Source of the DNA: an uncultured Gemmatimonadales bacterium
GTDB lineage: Bacteria > Gemmatimonadota > Gemmatimonadetes > Gemmatimonadales > GWC2-71-9
Direction of reading: 5' to 3'
Assembly: GCA_947259405.1 (NCBI GenBank)
Contig: CAMYLY010000004.1
Location: forward strand, 1-64,000
Length of the DNA stretch: 64,000 nucleotides
Shown here: positions 37,564 to 46,751 of the stretch, piece by piece
How the letters are laid out: each line of letters starts with the position of its first letter
Position numbering within the stretch: position 1 is the stretch's first letter
The notes under the pieces: model-generated
Told to the model about the DNA's origin: nothing
Database searches by the model: none
The model's input: only the letters and a program-made list of their open reading frames with translations
Position numbers and translations under genes: made by a program

Positions 37564-38574
37564 TTAGGCTACGGCGCAAAAGTCTCTGGGCTCGACCAAC
37601 CCACGAGTGGTCAGATCTGCGCGGATGTCAGCGCGGCCACGGTCAGAACCCACTGCCGCGAGAAGATAACAATCTCGATATGCGTCTCGTTCACGCATGG
37701 ACACCACAGGAATCTCGTACACCATCTGCCCGATCTTCCGCGGGTCGACGTCAACGAAAGCGGCCACCGGATGACCGTGCCGGAGGAGAGCCCTGGCAAA
37801 CGCCTTGCCCACTGGGCCAGCACCGCACACCGCCACCGAGCGGCCGCCGATGCGGCGTCCGATATACGCGATCTTGCACCGCCGAAAGGCGTCTTCCGAG
37901 TATCGTGCGTCGGTCCGTGACGCGCGGCCCGCGCTCTCTCGCCAGTCCAGCAGGACGTCGGGTACTTTTCCCAGTTGGTGTCCCGATGCCCAGAGACGGA
38001 GGATGAGGTCGTAGTCCTCCGGCCACTCCACATCACGGTATCCACCGATAGACTCGAATGCGCTGCGCCGGAGGATCAGCGTTGGGTGGGGAATTGGACA
38101 CTCAACGAACAAGTCGCGTTCGATATCGTCCGACGACACAACCGAATTAATCCACCGTTCGTACCGACGCGCCCCAACCCTCACAGCCTCACGCGGGATA
38201 TACCGGACACCCGTTCCGCATGCGGCAATCGCCGGGTTCGCGTCGAGAAACGCGACCTGCTCCCGAAAGCGATGAGGATGTGCGATGTCATCCGCATCCA
38301 TGCGGGCCAAGAGGGCTCCGCGAGAATGCGTGGCTGCCATTTGAAGCGCACTCACAAGACCACGCCGGTCACTCGAGAACACTCGTACGCGTGCGTCTCG
38401 GGCCTCCCACGCTCTGAGTATCCCAGCCGTCTGATCCGTCGACCCATCATCGATGGCCAAGACCTCGAACGATACGAAGCTCTGGGTCGATAGCGAATAG
38501 AGTGCCGCGTCAAGTGTTGTCCCTGCATCGCGGCATGGCAGCAGCACGGAAACGCGCGGCAATGAACCCATCAC
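37564..38574 (-). CDS. Family 2 glycosyltransferase fused to a PglD-like Rossmann domain
   Basis: A 336-residue protein. Residues ~1-230 are a GT-A glycosyltransferase (VSVLLPCRDA, LAIDDGSTDQT, ARMDADDIAHP as the DXD region, EDYDLILRL). Residues ~240-336 add a nucleotide-binding fold (VAVCGAGPVGKAFARALL, VAAFVDVDPRKIG) like the N-terminal domain of PglD/NeuD sugar acetyltransferases or CoA-binding proteins. No TM segment is seen. It is probably involved in surface-polysaccharide building. GTG 38574 or ATG 38571 may be the start. Divergent from the Ser/Thr kinase, 27 bp apart. Confidence 0.88.
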   Translation of the reverse strand: MMGSLPRVSVLLPCRDAGTTLDAALYSLSTQSFVSFEVLAIDDGSTDQTAGILRAWEARDARVRVFSSDRRGLVSALQMAATHSRGALLARMDADDIAHPHRFREQVAFLDANPAIAACGTGVRYIPREAVRVGARRYERWINSVVSSDDIERDLFVECPIPHPTLILRRSAFESIGGYRDVEWPEDYDLILRLWASGHQLGKVPDVLLDWRESAGRASRTDARYSEDAFRRCKIAYIGRRIGGRSVAVCGAGPVGKAFARALLRHGHPVAAFVDVDPRKIGQMVYEIPVVSMRERDAYRDCYLLAAVGSDRGRADIRADLTTRGLVEPRDFCAVA

Positions 38575-38601
38575 CCGCCCATCGACGTATGTTTCCTTGG
38601 C

Positions 38602-40185
38602 ATGGCTGAAGATATCAGCGCCGAGGTCTTAGCACTCCAAGAAGCCGTCGCAGGCCGATATTCGATCGAGCGAGAACTGGGTCGCGGGGGTATGGGCATC
38701 GTATTGCTCGCGCGCGACGTGGCGCTTGACCGCTTAGTCGCCATCAAGCTGCTGCCTCAGACGGTGGCCCTCGAGGCTGACGCACGCAAGCGCTTTCTAC
38801 GCGAGGCGCGAACGTCGGCGGGGCTTTCGCATCCCAACATCGTTCCAATTCACTCGGTCGAAGAGCAAGGGAACAGCGTGTTCTTCGTTATGGGATTCGT
38901 CGACGGCGAGACGCTGCGGGAGCGTGTCGAACGAGCGGGCCCGCTCACGCCGAGATACGCCATGAAGCTGATGCAGGAGGTGGCGTGGGCACTCGGGTAC
39001 GCGCACGAGCGCGGGATCGTGCACCGGGACATCAAGCCAGATAACATCATGATCGAGCAGGCGACCGATCGCGCGATGGTCACGGACTTCGGCATCGCGC
39101 AGGTAGGTGCGCCGAGAGGCCCCCCGACCGGAGAGATCATCGGAACCGCACGGTACATGAGTCCCGAGCAAGCCTCAGGAGATGCGGTCGATGGCCGGAG
39201 TGACCTCTACTCGCTTGCAGCGACGTTTTACTGGGCCCTGGCCGGCCGCGCACCCCACGAAGGTAAGAATCTGCCAGCGATACTGGCAAAGACCGTGTCG
39301 GAGGAACCGCCGTCAATCGTGACGCTCCGAAGGGAGTTACCAGATCGGTTCGCGTCCATCGTCCACGAATGTCTCCGCAAGGCCCCCGGGGACCGCATTC
39401 AGAAGGGTGACGAACTCGCTTCCGCGCTCGGCGAGGTGCGGGGACGAGATTTCCGAGCGCCGCCGCTCGTCCGCAGCTTCCTTCGTAACGCGGAGATCTC
39501 GACTATGGTCTTCCTGGCAACAGCCGTCGCCGGAGGTGGCACCAGCGTTGGGTCATCGGGCGTCAACATCGGCTTCGGCGGGCCCGGCTTCATCGGTACG
39601 TTACTTCTTATCCAACTCGTGCTCGTTGCTCGTCGGTTGTTGCGAGAGGGCTATACCTTCGCTGACATCCGCGAAGCCTTGCTCGCTGAAGCACAGGTCC
39701 AGGAGGAAGAGGCTGAGGTCGTTCTCAAGTGGAAATGGGTGCGCCGCCTCAACAGCCTGTGGAATCGGCTCTGGGCCGGGAAGTTTGGGCGATGGTTCTT
39801 CAGAGTGGCTGGCAAAGGCTTGAAGCCTCCCGCGCAATCGGTGTTGCCTTCGACCGATGCCACAGAGCTCGTGCTCGGTCGGGCAGCGGTCGACGTGTTC
39901 CACGAACTTCCCAAGGCCGATCGAACCCGTGCCGGGGACGTCCCCGCGGTGGTCCACCAGCTCGAGAGCCAGGCCGAGAAGCTCCGACGGGCGGGCGAGA
40001 CCGGCGACGTGCTGCACGACACCGTAGCGGCACTCGAGAACGTGCGACTCCTGCTGCTCAAAGTCCGGGCCGGCCAGGCCTCGATCGACGATCTGACAAC
40101 TCACCTGCAGAAGGCGAAGGCGATTGGGGAAAACGTCGACCTGCAGTTGGCGGCGCGGCGGGAGGTGGAGGAGATGTTGAAGTAG
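38602..40185 (+). CDS. Membrane-associated Ser/Thr protein kinase
   Basis: A 527-residue PknB-type kinase. Glycine loop LGRGGMGIV, ATP Lys in VAIKLLP, catalytic HRDIKPDNIM, DFG in VTDFGIAQ, and GTARYMSPEQ are intact (~20-285). Two hydrophobic segments follow (STMVFLATAVAGGGT...; FIGTLLLIQLVLVARRL). The remaining ~170 residues are a helical, charged region with coiled-coil character (ALLAEAQVQEEEAEVVLKW). Substrates are unknown; the FHA-containing proteins at 23.9 and 61.2 kb are candidate partners. Confidence 0.93.
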   Translation: MAEDISAEVLALQEAVAGRYSIERELGRGGMGIVLLARDVALDRLVAIKLLPQTVALEADARKRFLREARTSAGLSHPNIVPIHSVEEQGNSVFFVMGFVDGETLRERVERAGPLTPRYAMKLMQEVAWALGYAHERGIVHRDIKPDNIMIEQATDRAMVTDFGIAQVGAPRGPPTGEIIGTARYMSPEQASGDAVDGRSDLYSLAATFYWALAGRAPHEGKNLPAILAKTVSEEPPSIVTLRRELPDRFASIVHECLRKAPGDRIQKGDELASALGEVRGRDFRAPPLVRSFLRNAEISTMVFLATAVAGGGTSVGSSGVNIGFGGPGFIGTLLLIQLVLVARRLLREGYTFADIREALLAEAQVQEEEAEVVLKWKWVRRLNSLWNRLWAGKFGRWFFRVAGKGLKPPAQSVLPSTDATELVLGRAAVDVFHELPKADRTRAGDVPAVVHQLESQAEKLRRAGETGDVLHDTVAALENVRLLLLKVRAGQASIDDLTTHLQKAKAIGENVDLQLAARREVEEMLK

Positions 40186-40283
40186 GCACACGCAAAGGCC
40201 CAATCTCCCCTAGCCCGCCCCGCAAACGCAGCGCACCTTATCCGACAGATTCGCCAACACCCAATCACATGAGAGAGACACTC

Positions 40284-43200
40284 ATGAAAGTTCGTGGAAT
40301 CCTCGTCGCGCTGATTACCCTCGGAGCCATCACCACTCCGGGGGCTGCACAACAAGTCCAACCATCCCAGTACGACCAACTTCAGTTCCGCCACATCGGC
40401 CCGGTCGGCAACCGCGTCTCGTCGGTGGCCGGTGTCGCGAGCGACCGCTTCACCTACTACGCGGGCGCCGCAACCGGCGGCGTCTGGAAAACCGGCGACG
40501 CAGGCCTCCACTGGCGACCGGTATTCGACGATCAACCGGTCCATGCCATCGGGGCGCTCGCCGTGGCGCCGTCGGACCCCAACGTCGTCTGGGCCGGCAC
40601 TGGCGAGACCTTCATCCGATCCAACATCTCGATCGGTAACGGCGTCTGGAAATCGACTGACGCCGGTGAGACTTGGACGCACATGGGGCTCGAAGGCCCG
40701 GGACGCATCGGGCGCGTGACCATCCACCCCACCAATCCCGACATTGTCTACGTCGCCCAACTCGGCCATGCCTACCAACCTCAGGACATCCGGGGCGTGT
40801 GGCGAACCATGGATGGTGGCGATACCTGGGAGCACGTGCTCTTCGTGGACGGGAACACGGGCGCCGCAGACGTCATCATGGATCCCAACAACCCACGGAT
40901 CTTGTTCGCGAGCATGTGGGACCTCGAACTGAAGACCTGGGTGCGCGAGAGCGGCGGTCCCGGCAGCGGTATCTACTTGTCGAAGGACGGCGGCGACACC
41001 TGGACGAGACTCGAAGGTAACGGTCTCCCGGAGCGATACGTGGGAAAGATCTCCGTGTGTCTGTCGCAAGACGATTCGCGCCGCGTCTATGCGCTCATCG
41101 AAACGGGTGATGGCGTCCCGATTCACGGCGAAGAAACGGACACCGGCGAGCTGTGGAGGTCGGAGAACGGGGGAGACTCGTGGCGATTGGTGTCCTACAA
41201 CCACGACTTGGCCGGTCGGAGCGCCTACTACACACGCTGCATGGTGGCTCCCGACGATCGCGATGAGGTCTACTTCCTTTCGTCGAGCTTCAGTTGGAGT
41301 CTCAACGGCGGCGAGACCCACCAGACGACCAACTTCCTGCGAAACCACCGCACGTCCGGATGGGACCACCACGATATGTGGATCGATCCCTCGAATCCGA
41401 ATCGGCAGATCATCGCCTTCGATGGTGGTGTCACGCTGACGGAGAATCGAGGAGAGAGTTGGTACCGTGCCCAGCTCCCGATTGCGCAGATGTACCATGT
41501 CACGGTCGACAACGCGATTCCCTACAACGTGCTTGGCAACCGCCAGGACGGCCCCTCGTTCCGAGGCCCGTCCAACACGCGTACTGGCGGCCTCTTCACC
41601 AACGGCGAGATCCCACGTGGCGAATGGCGCGCCGTGGGGGGAGGCGAGAGTGGCTTCGCGACACCAGATCCCGAGGACCCGAACATTGTATGGTCCAGCG
41701 CATCCGGATCTGGCGCGCGGGGCGGCATTGTCGTGCGGTATAACGCGAACAACAATCAGTTCCGACAGGTCGAGGTCTGGCCCATGAGTACCGGTGGCTG
41801 GCCAGCAGAAGGCCTCCGCTTCCGCTTCCAGTGGACGTTTCCACTGCTCATCTCGCCGCACGACAACAACACGATCTACGTGACGAGCCAACACGTACAT
41901 CGGACGCAGAACGGCGGTCAGAGTTGGGACGTGATCAGTCCCGACCTCACGACAAACGACAAATCGCGGCAGACCATTTCCGGTGGCCTGACGCCGGACA
42001 ACATCGGGGTCGAGTACTGCTGCGTGATCTATGCGTTCGACGAATCGCCGGCACAGCAGGGCGTTTTCTGGGCTGGAACGAACGATGGGTTGATGCACAT
42101 CAGTCGTGACAACGGCCAAACGTGGACAAACGTCACCGACAATATCCCCGATCTCCCACCGGACGGCGTCGTGCGTAGCATTGACGCGTCGCGTTGGAAC
42201 CCCGCCAAGGCCTACATCACGATCGAGCACCACCAGGTCGGCGACTTTCAAGCACGCGCCTACAGAACCGACGACTACGGCCGAAGTTGGACGCAGATTA
42301 CCGACGGCGTGGACAATTACCCCGTGGACTACACGCGCTATCTCCTCGAGGATGCGGTACGCCCGGGACTGCTCTATCTGGGGACGGAAAGCACTCTGTA
42401 CGTGTCATTCAATGACGGCGGGTCCTGGCAACCTCTGATGACCAACCTGCCCCACACGCCGTATTACGGGATAATCATCCAGGAGCACTTCAATGACCTG
42501 GTGGTGGGCACGTATGGGCGGGGCTACTGGATTCTGGACGACCTCAGTCCGCTGCAACAGCTCACCCAACAGGTCGCCAGCGCGGATGCACATCTCTTTG
42601 CGCTGCGCGAACCGTACCGGTTCCGACCAACCACTGAGCCAATGACGATGCTCGAGGATCCGGCTGTCGGCTTCAATCCGCCCAACGGTGCGTTCATCAA
42701 CTACTGGCTGGGAACGGAACCCACTGGCCCGGTCCGCATTCGAATAGACAACGCCGACGGCGACACGGTTCGAATCTTGACCGGCTCGAACCACGAGGGC
42801 ATCAACCGCGTGGTGTGGAATTTCCAAGGCGAGCCGCAGCCACAGATTCGCCTCCGGACGAAGCCCCTCTACGCAGACTGGGTCGAGTTCAACGACGCCG
42901 GCTGGCGTCCGGGTGGCGGTGGCGGGTTCTTTGGCGGCGGCGGTGGCGTGACGCAGCCACCGGGCACGTACACAGTCACCCTCGAGGTCGATGGCGAATC
43001 GTATAGCAGGCCGCTCACCGTGCTCAAGGACCCGAACTCAGACGGAACGCTGGCCGACATCATGGAGCAGACCGACCTGGTTGAGGCGATCCAGGCCGAT
43101 ATCGTCACCGCGTCAGAGATGGTCAACCGCATTGAGCTCATCCGGCGCCAGCTCGTGGACCTGCAATCCGTGGTGACCGCAAGCGGTGACAACGAGGACG

Positions 43201-43511
43201 TTGCAGCAGCCGCTGATTCACTCGAACAAAAGTTTATCGACGTTGAGGGCCAGATGCAGCAACTGAAGAGCGCGCAGGGCGTTGACGGTGTTCGCTGGCC
43301 CGCGATGTTGATCAGTCAGCTCCAATACCTGCGTGGCAACGTGGCGACCGCTGACTTCAGACCCAACAATCAGCAACGCGAGGTGCACGCCGTGCTGCGG
43401 GACCAGTTACGACGTCTGCAACAGCAATTCGACGAGCTGCTATCGACTGATCTACCGGCCTTCAACCGCATGCTGCAATCGAGGAACGTTGCACCAATCA
43501 TCACTGACTAA
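40284..43511 (+). CDS. Secreted sortilin/VPS10-like BNR-repeat protein (paralogue 2)
   Basis: A 1,075-residue exported protein from ATG 40284, behind GAGAGAG (a longer frame back to 39729 lies over the kinase gene and is a shadow). Signal VRGILVALITLGAITTPGAAQQ. It shares with paralogue 1 the motif FRHIGPVGNR, repeated Asp-box repeats (STDAGETWTH, SKDGGDTWTR, SRDNGQTWTN) and the SAxFRG-like NRQDGPSFRGPSN segment. It differs by a Gly-rich insertion (PGGGGGFFGGGGG) near residue 880. Helical tail to 1075. Enzymatic function is unproven. Confidence 0.88.
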   Translation: MKVRGILVALITLGAITTPGAAQQVQPSQYDQLQFRHIGPVGNRVSSVAGVASDRFTYYAGAATGGVWKTGDAGLHWRPVFDDQPVHAIGALAVAPSDPNVVWAGTGETFIRSNISIGNGVWKSTDAGETWTHMGLEGPGRIGRVTIHPTNPDIVYVAQLGHAYQPQDIRGVWRTMDGGDTWEHVLFVDGNTGAADVIMDPNNPRILFASMWDLELKTWVRESGGPGSGIYLSKDGGDTWTRLEGNGLPERYVGKISVCLSQDDSRRVYALIETGDGVPIHGEETDTGELWRSENGGDSWRLVSYNHDLAGRSAYYTRCMVAPDDRDEVYFLSSSFSWSLNGGETHQTTNFLRNHRTSGWDHHDMWIDPSNPNRQIIAFDGGVTLTENRGESWYRAQLPIAQMYHVTVDNAIPYNVLGNRQDGPSFRGPSNTRTGGLFTNGEIPRGEWRAVGGGESGFATPDPEDPNIVWSSASGSGARGGIVVRYNANNNQFRQVEVWPMSTGGWPAEGLRFRFQWTFPLLISPHDNNTIYVTSQHVHRTQNGGQSWDVISPDLTTNDKSRQTISGGLTPDNIGVEYCCVIYAFDESPAQQGVFWAGTNDGLMHISRDNGQTWTNVTDNIPDLPPDGVVRSIDASRWNPAKAYITIEHHQVGDFQARAYRTDDYGRSWTQITDGVDNYPVDYTRYLLEDAVRPGLLYLGTESTLYVSFNDGGSWQPLMTNLPHTPYYGIIIQEHFNDLVVGTYGRGYWILDDLSPLQQLTQQVASADAHLFALREPYRFRPTTEPMTMLEDPAVGFNPPNGAFINYWLGTEPTGPVRIRIDNADGDTVRILTGSNHEGINRVVWNFQGEPQPQIRLRTKPLYADWVEFNDAGWRPGGGGGFFGGGGGVTQPPGTYTVTLEVDGESYSRPLTVLKDPNSDGTLADIMEQTDLVEAIQADIVTASEMVNRIELIRRQLVDLQSVVTASGDNEDVAAAADSLEQKFIDVEGQMQQLKSAQGVDGVRWPAMLISQLQYLRGNVATADFRPNNQQREVHAVLRDQLRRLQQQFDELLSTDLPAFNRMLQSRNVAPIITD

Positions 43512-44760
43512 TGCACTGGCCATCGCGGCGTCTGCGGGTGTCGCGGTGGCATGCGGCGGGTCGCCCTCTTCGACCGCTGGGAAGGTGGCCTTCGATAGCG
43601 CCGGTATTGCGATCGTCGAGAGTGCACGACCTCAGTGGAACGATGAATCGGCGTGGCGGTTAGCGGACAATCCGTCAATCAGGATTGGCGTGGTGGACGG
43701 CGCACCCGAATACCAGCTCTTCCACGCCTCAGGGTCGTTCGGGTTGAGCGACGGCCGTATCATCATTGCGAACAACGGGACCTCCGAGATCCGTTATTAC
43801 GATAGCGAAGGGCGATTTCTTCTCAAGGCCGGTGGACGCGGGGGCGGACCGGGAGAGTTCCGGTCGATGGCATGGGTCCAGACTGTACCGGGGGATTCGG
43901 TCGCGGTGTTTGAGACCGATGGTCGTGTATCGCTGTTCGACGAGTTCGGTGTGTTCGCGGGTACCGCGCGCTTGAAGACAGGTGGAAAGGCCGGCCCGGA
44001 GTTCGCCGCCCGTTTCGGAGACGGACAGTTCCTAGCGCTGAGCAATCCAGCGGTGACTGTCGAAGAGTACGCGGATCAGCCCATCGGGGTGCAGCGGGCT
44101 TCGCTGCTGGTCCGCCGCCATGATATGGGCGGTAATGCCCGCGACACGCTCGGCACGTTGCTGCACTCCGCTTACGATAGGCAGATCCGACAGGTCCCAG
44201 GAAAAGGCAGCGGCCCCGTCTCGTTGCCCGTTTGGTTCACGCCGCCGGCAAACGTCGCGACGACACCAACCGGGTTCTTCGTCGGTACCGGAGACACCTA
44301 CGAGATTGCCGCCTTCGATACCCACGGAAGTCTCCACCGCCTCATCCGTCGACGTTGGAGAAGTTCGACCATTGAGCGCGACGATGTCGAGCGCGGCATC
44401 GAATACTATCGGAAGACGTGGGGTGCGACTCCCAAGGGAGCGTACCTGCAGTCACAAATCGATTGGCTAAGCGAAACACCAACCAACGGGCGCTTTCCCC
44501 CGTTCGGCACGACGTTCCTGGTGGATGCCGAGCAAAACCTCTGGGTCGAGTTGTTCGAACCCCAGAGGTGGTACGCGGGGCTGACCCCTGGCTTCCCCAT
44601 GCGCTTCGACGTGTTCGACCCGAGCGGGGCGTGGCTCGGCACGGTCGGCATGCCCGACAATTTCGAGCCTACCGATATCGGCCCTGATTACGTGCTCGGC
44701 TTATGGGAGAACGAACTGGATATTCAGTACGCGTTGAAATATCAGCTCGTCAAACCCTAG
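43489..44760 (+). CDS. 6-bladed beta-propeller-type lipoprotein
   Basis: About 423 residues from a TTG at 43489, which gives a lipoprotein signal (SSLTNALAIAASAGVAVACG), overlapping the previous gene by 23 nt. No in-frame ATG lies nearer than 43333. The mature protein repeats propeller-like units with a C-G-x-G-P-G-E-F signature: EIRYYDSEGRFLLKAGGRGG followed by GPGEF, then VSLFDEFGVFAG, AFDTHGSLHRL and FDVFDPSGAWLG. This NHL/6-bladed family is common in Bacteroidota and Gemmatimonadota; activity is not known. Its stop overlaps the convergent gene by 11 bp. Confidence 0.8.
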   Translation: MHQSSLTNALAIAASAGVAVACGGSPSSTAGKVAFDSAGIAIVESARPQWNDESAWRLADNPSIRIGVVDGAPEYQLFHASGSFGLSDGRIIIANNGTSEIRYYDSEGRFLLKAGGRGGGPGEFRSMAWVQTVPGDSVAVFETDGRVSLFDEFGVFAGTARLKTGGKAGPEFAARFGDGQFLALSNPAVTVEEYADQPIGVQRASLLVRRHDMGGNARDTLGTLLHSAYDRQIRQVPGKGSGPVSLPVWFTPPANVATTPTGFFVGTGDTYEIAAFDTHGSLHRLIRRRWRSSTIERDDVERGIEYYRKTWGATPKGAYLQSQIDWLSETPTNGRFPPFGTTFLVDAEQNLWVELFEPQRWYAGLTPGFPMRFDVFDPSGAWLGTVGMPDNFEPTDIGPDYVLGLWENELDIQYALKYQLVKP

Positions 44761-45154
44761 GCGTCTGCGCCGACTCGTTCCCTTCCGGCGGGACCATCAC
44801 GATGGTTCCGGGTACACCATCTTCGTCGGTGCACGGGCCCTTGTAGCTCCCGTCTTCCTGGCGCTCGAGCTTGCAGGTCAGCAGCATGCCCCCCGGGACC
44901 CACGCGAACTCCAATGTGGATTCACTGAGCTCAATGTCGATCAGCTCGAGGGCTCCCATCGGTGTGTCTTGCATGGTGATAACGAGGTCAGAACCCTCAC
45001 CCCGGACGTCGAAGGTCACCGAAACGGCTTCGCCATCAGGAGGGTACACCGTGCCAGTCCACGTGCCCGTTTCGAGCGATTGACCCGCCGCTGTAGTGGA
45101 GATCGCGGCGAGGAGCAGGACTGGCAGAGCCAGCGTGGTCACGCGGGTGCGCAT
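44750..45154 (-). CDS. Small secreted beta-rich protein
   Basis: About 134 residues from ATG 45154, preceded by AGGAGG at 7-nt spacing (an earlier in-frame start at 45232 is not needed). Signal peptide TTLALPVLLLAAISTTAAGQ. The mature part is a small beta-rich fold (GTWTGTVYPPDGEAVSVTFD; LIDIELSESTLEFAW) with two cysteines (LTCKLE, GPCTDE). No family recognised with confidence. Convergent with the propeller lipoprotein, sharing 11 bp. Confidence 0.75.
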   Translation of the reverse strand: MRTRVTTLALPVLLLAAISTTAAGQSLETGTWTGTVYPPDGEAVSVTFDVRGEGSDLVITMQDTPMGALELIDIELSESTLEFAWVPGGMLLTCKLERQEDGSYKGPCTDEDGVPGTIVMVPPEGNESAQTPRV

Positions 45155-45271
45155 AATGCGCCTCCTGAGAGGGAATGTCGTACCCCTACGCCGGCTCGCA
45201 TCGAGGGTTTCAATAACCTCGGCTGCCACCACACGCGGGAGTCCAGGAAGCTCCCTGGGCGCCTGGAAGGC

Positions 45272-45643
45272 CTAGGGCTTGGCGTTGCCCCAGACGGGTA
45301 GCTTGCGCCGCTCCCATGCAATCCAGCCTGCGAGGACGCCGTAGATCACGGGGGTCACCGCGTCGACCCCTCGGCCATCCAATAGCAGCGTCCCGACCGC
45401 TCCAAGCATAATAGCGGCTACCACCACCGCTCCGTACATCGCCACCGGGGGAATCAGTAACGCCGCTCCCCCCCCGACCTCGCCAACGCCCACGAGGATT
45501 CGGAACCAGGCGGGATAGCCCCACTCTGCGAAGGACCGCGTCCACCGCCCGTCCTCAAAGAACTTTGCCCAGCCTTGCTGCGCCACGATCAACGCAATGA
45601 GCACCGAGAACACCCATAGCAGCACGGTCTTAGCATGCTTCAT
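45272..45643 (-). CDS. DoxX-family membrane protein
   Basis: A 123-residue four-helix membrane protein of the DoxX/SURF4-like family: QQGWAKFFEDGRW after helix 1, then FRILVGVGEVGGGAALLIP, MYGAVVVAAIMLGAVGTLLL and TPVIYGVLAGWIAWERRK. Its ATG overlaps the previous paralogue's stop by 4 nt (ATGA), placing it last in the small-protein cluster. DoxX-family members have redox- or quinone-related roles in other bacteria; here the function is inferred only from the family. Confidence 0.85.
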   Translation of the reverse strand: MKHAKTVLLWVFSVLIALIVAQQGWAKFFEDGRWTRSFAEWGYPAWFRILVGVGEVGGGAALLIPPVAMYGAVVVAAIMLGAVGTLLLDGRGVDAVTPVIYGVLAGWIAWERRKLPVWGNAKP

Positions 45644-45975
45644 GTGAGAGCCTCCAACTTCTCCAGCATCTCTTCTGCAATCTCCCGTAGCTCAATCGCA
45701 CCGGGGGAACGAGTCTTCACGGCCCCCGTCGCGACTGTGGCGAGCACGGATTGGCAAACTTGATTGGCCCGCCGCAACCGAAACGTGCGCCGCGCGCTAT
45801 TGTATTCGCCCGCGCTCGGCGCCTCCATATAGGCGAGGAGACTCGTCCGGACATCGTCGATCGTGACCTTCAACTCCTCGAGCGCCGCAAGTGGAAGATC
45901 GTCCCATGCGAGCTTGGGCTCGATTTGGTCGAGTGCCTGGCCGAGCTGCCCAATAATGCGCCGCAAGTCACTCAT
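45640..45975 (-). CDS. Small helical paralogue A (unknown family)
   Basis: A 111-residue, all-helical predicted protein with no recognised family. It is related to three neighbours: the core YNSARRTFRLRRANQVCQSV gives the shared R-x-x-R-A-x-(Q/N)-x-C signature, and the N-terminus LDQIEPKLAWDDLP matches copy A'. Overlaps paralogue B by 8 nt upstream and DoxX by 4 nt downstream, so it is probably translated as one operon. No signal or TM segment. Confidence 0.8.
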   Translation of the reverse strand: MSDLRRIIGQLGQALDQIEPKLAWDDLPLAALEELKVTIDDVRTSLLAYMEAPSAGEYNSARRTFRLRRANQVCQSVLATVATGAVKTRSPGAIELREIAEEMLEKLEALT

Positions 45976-46315
45976 CCACGTCGGTCTGCAGCGCGCCGAC
46001 CAACTGGCGCAACGTGCCCTTGAGAGCGTCTAGACCGGAGGCGTTGGGCGCGATGGCGGCGGCGGCAAGTTCGACCAAGACGTCTCCGCAGCGTTGAGTT
46101 GCTCGCGCGACCCGGACCTTCCCGATGTACTCGTTCAAGTCCCCGACCTGTGCGTCAGTCAATACCGCCCAGATGCTCTGGCGCAGGTTGTCAACCGCCT
46201 GCCCGAGGTCGCGGACGCCCTCGGACGAGGTGGCTCCTTGCGGTCCCTCGACGTCGATTAGCTCGATGGCCCGCCGGACCTCTGAGATTTGGGAGCGAAC
46301 TTCGTCACCGATCAT
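45968..46315 (-). CDS. Small helical paralogue B (unknown family)
   Basis: About 115 residues from ATG 46315 (a longer frame runs to 46399 without a better start). Predicted helical; the shared signature appears as KVRVARATQRCGDVLVELA, aligned with RLRRANQVC of A. It has an N-terminal portion (MIGDEVRSQISEVRRAIELI) not kept in copy B'. It overlaps A by 8 nt. Function unknown. Confidence 0.75.
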   Translation of the reverse strand: MIGDEVRSQISEVRRAIELIDVEGPQGATSSEGVRDLGQAVDNLRQSIWAVLTDAQVGDLNEYIGKVRVARATQRCGDVLVELAAAAIAPNASGLDALKGTLRQLVGALQTDVDE

Positions 46316-46405
46316 CGTGTGCGTCGAACCTGCGTTGGAGATGAAATACAATGGTGCACGATGCTCAACGCACGGGGATGCAGCAAGACCGCAGGTCAAA
46401 CCCGG

Positions 46406-46749
46406 TTACGTTTTCCCGATGAGCCTTTGGAGCCATTCGACTGTTTCAAGCGCGGAAGCCCGTAGTTCAGGCAGACCCTCCGTCGTGTCATCGATGGACC
46501 CTTCTGCAAGACCGGTGCGGATGGCGCACAGGTTTGTCGCGCCCTCCGGAGACGGAACTTCCGCCGAGAACTGTTGTAAGCGGCTGGGCTCGAGGCGTTC
46601 ACGTACGCAAGGAGCGTCACTCGAGCGCTATCGACCACAATCTTGAGTCCCTCCAGCGCCGGCGTAGGAAGGTCATCGCGCCCGAGTGTCGGTTCGATTT
46701 CATCCAATACCAGTCGAAGCTCGTCGGTTACACTGCGAAGTTCCTGCAC
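46406..46749 (-). pseudogene. Frameshifted copy of paralogue A (A')
   Basis: From GTG 46749 the translation begins VQELRSVTDELRLVLDEIEP and follows A closely to RKFRLRRA. It then loses register at a GCGCG run and would end elsewhere. Deleting one GC dinucleotide restores a frame ending TVEWLQRLIGKT at 46406 that aligns with A to its C-terminus. Either a decaying copy or a sequencing/assembly slip. Two nt downstream of B'. Confidence 0.75.
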
Positions 46750-46751
46750 AG

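Noticed and set aside
39729-40283. 185-residue N-terminal extension of the second sortilin-like protein
   Set aside because: It runs antiphase through the kinase coding sequence and has no domain character; signal peptide and ribosome site are at 40284.
40101-42251. Long minus-strand open frame (716 codons) under the sortilin-like gene
   Set aside because: Antisense shadow produced by GC-rich codon bias; no start context or motif, and the plus strand carries a clear protein family.
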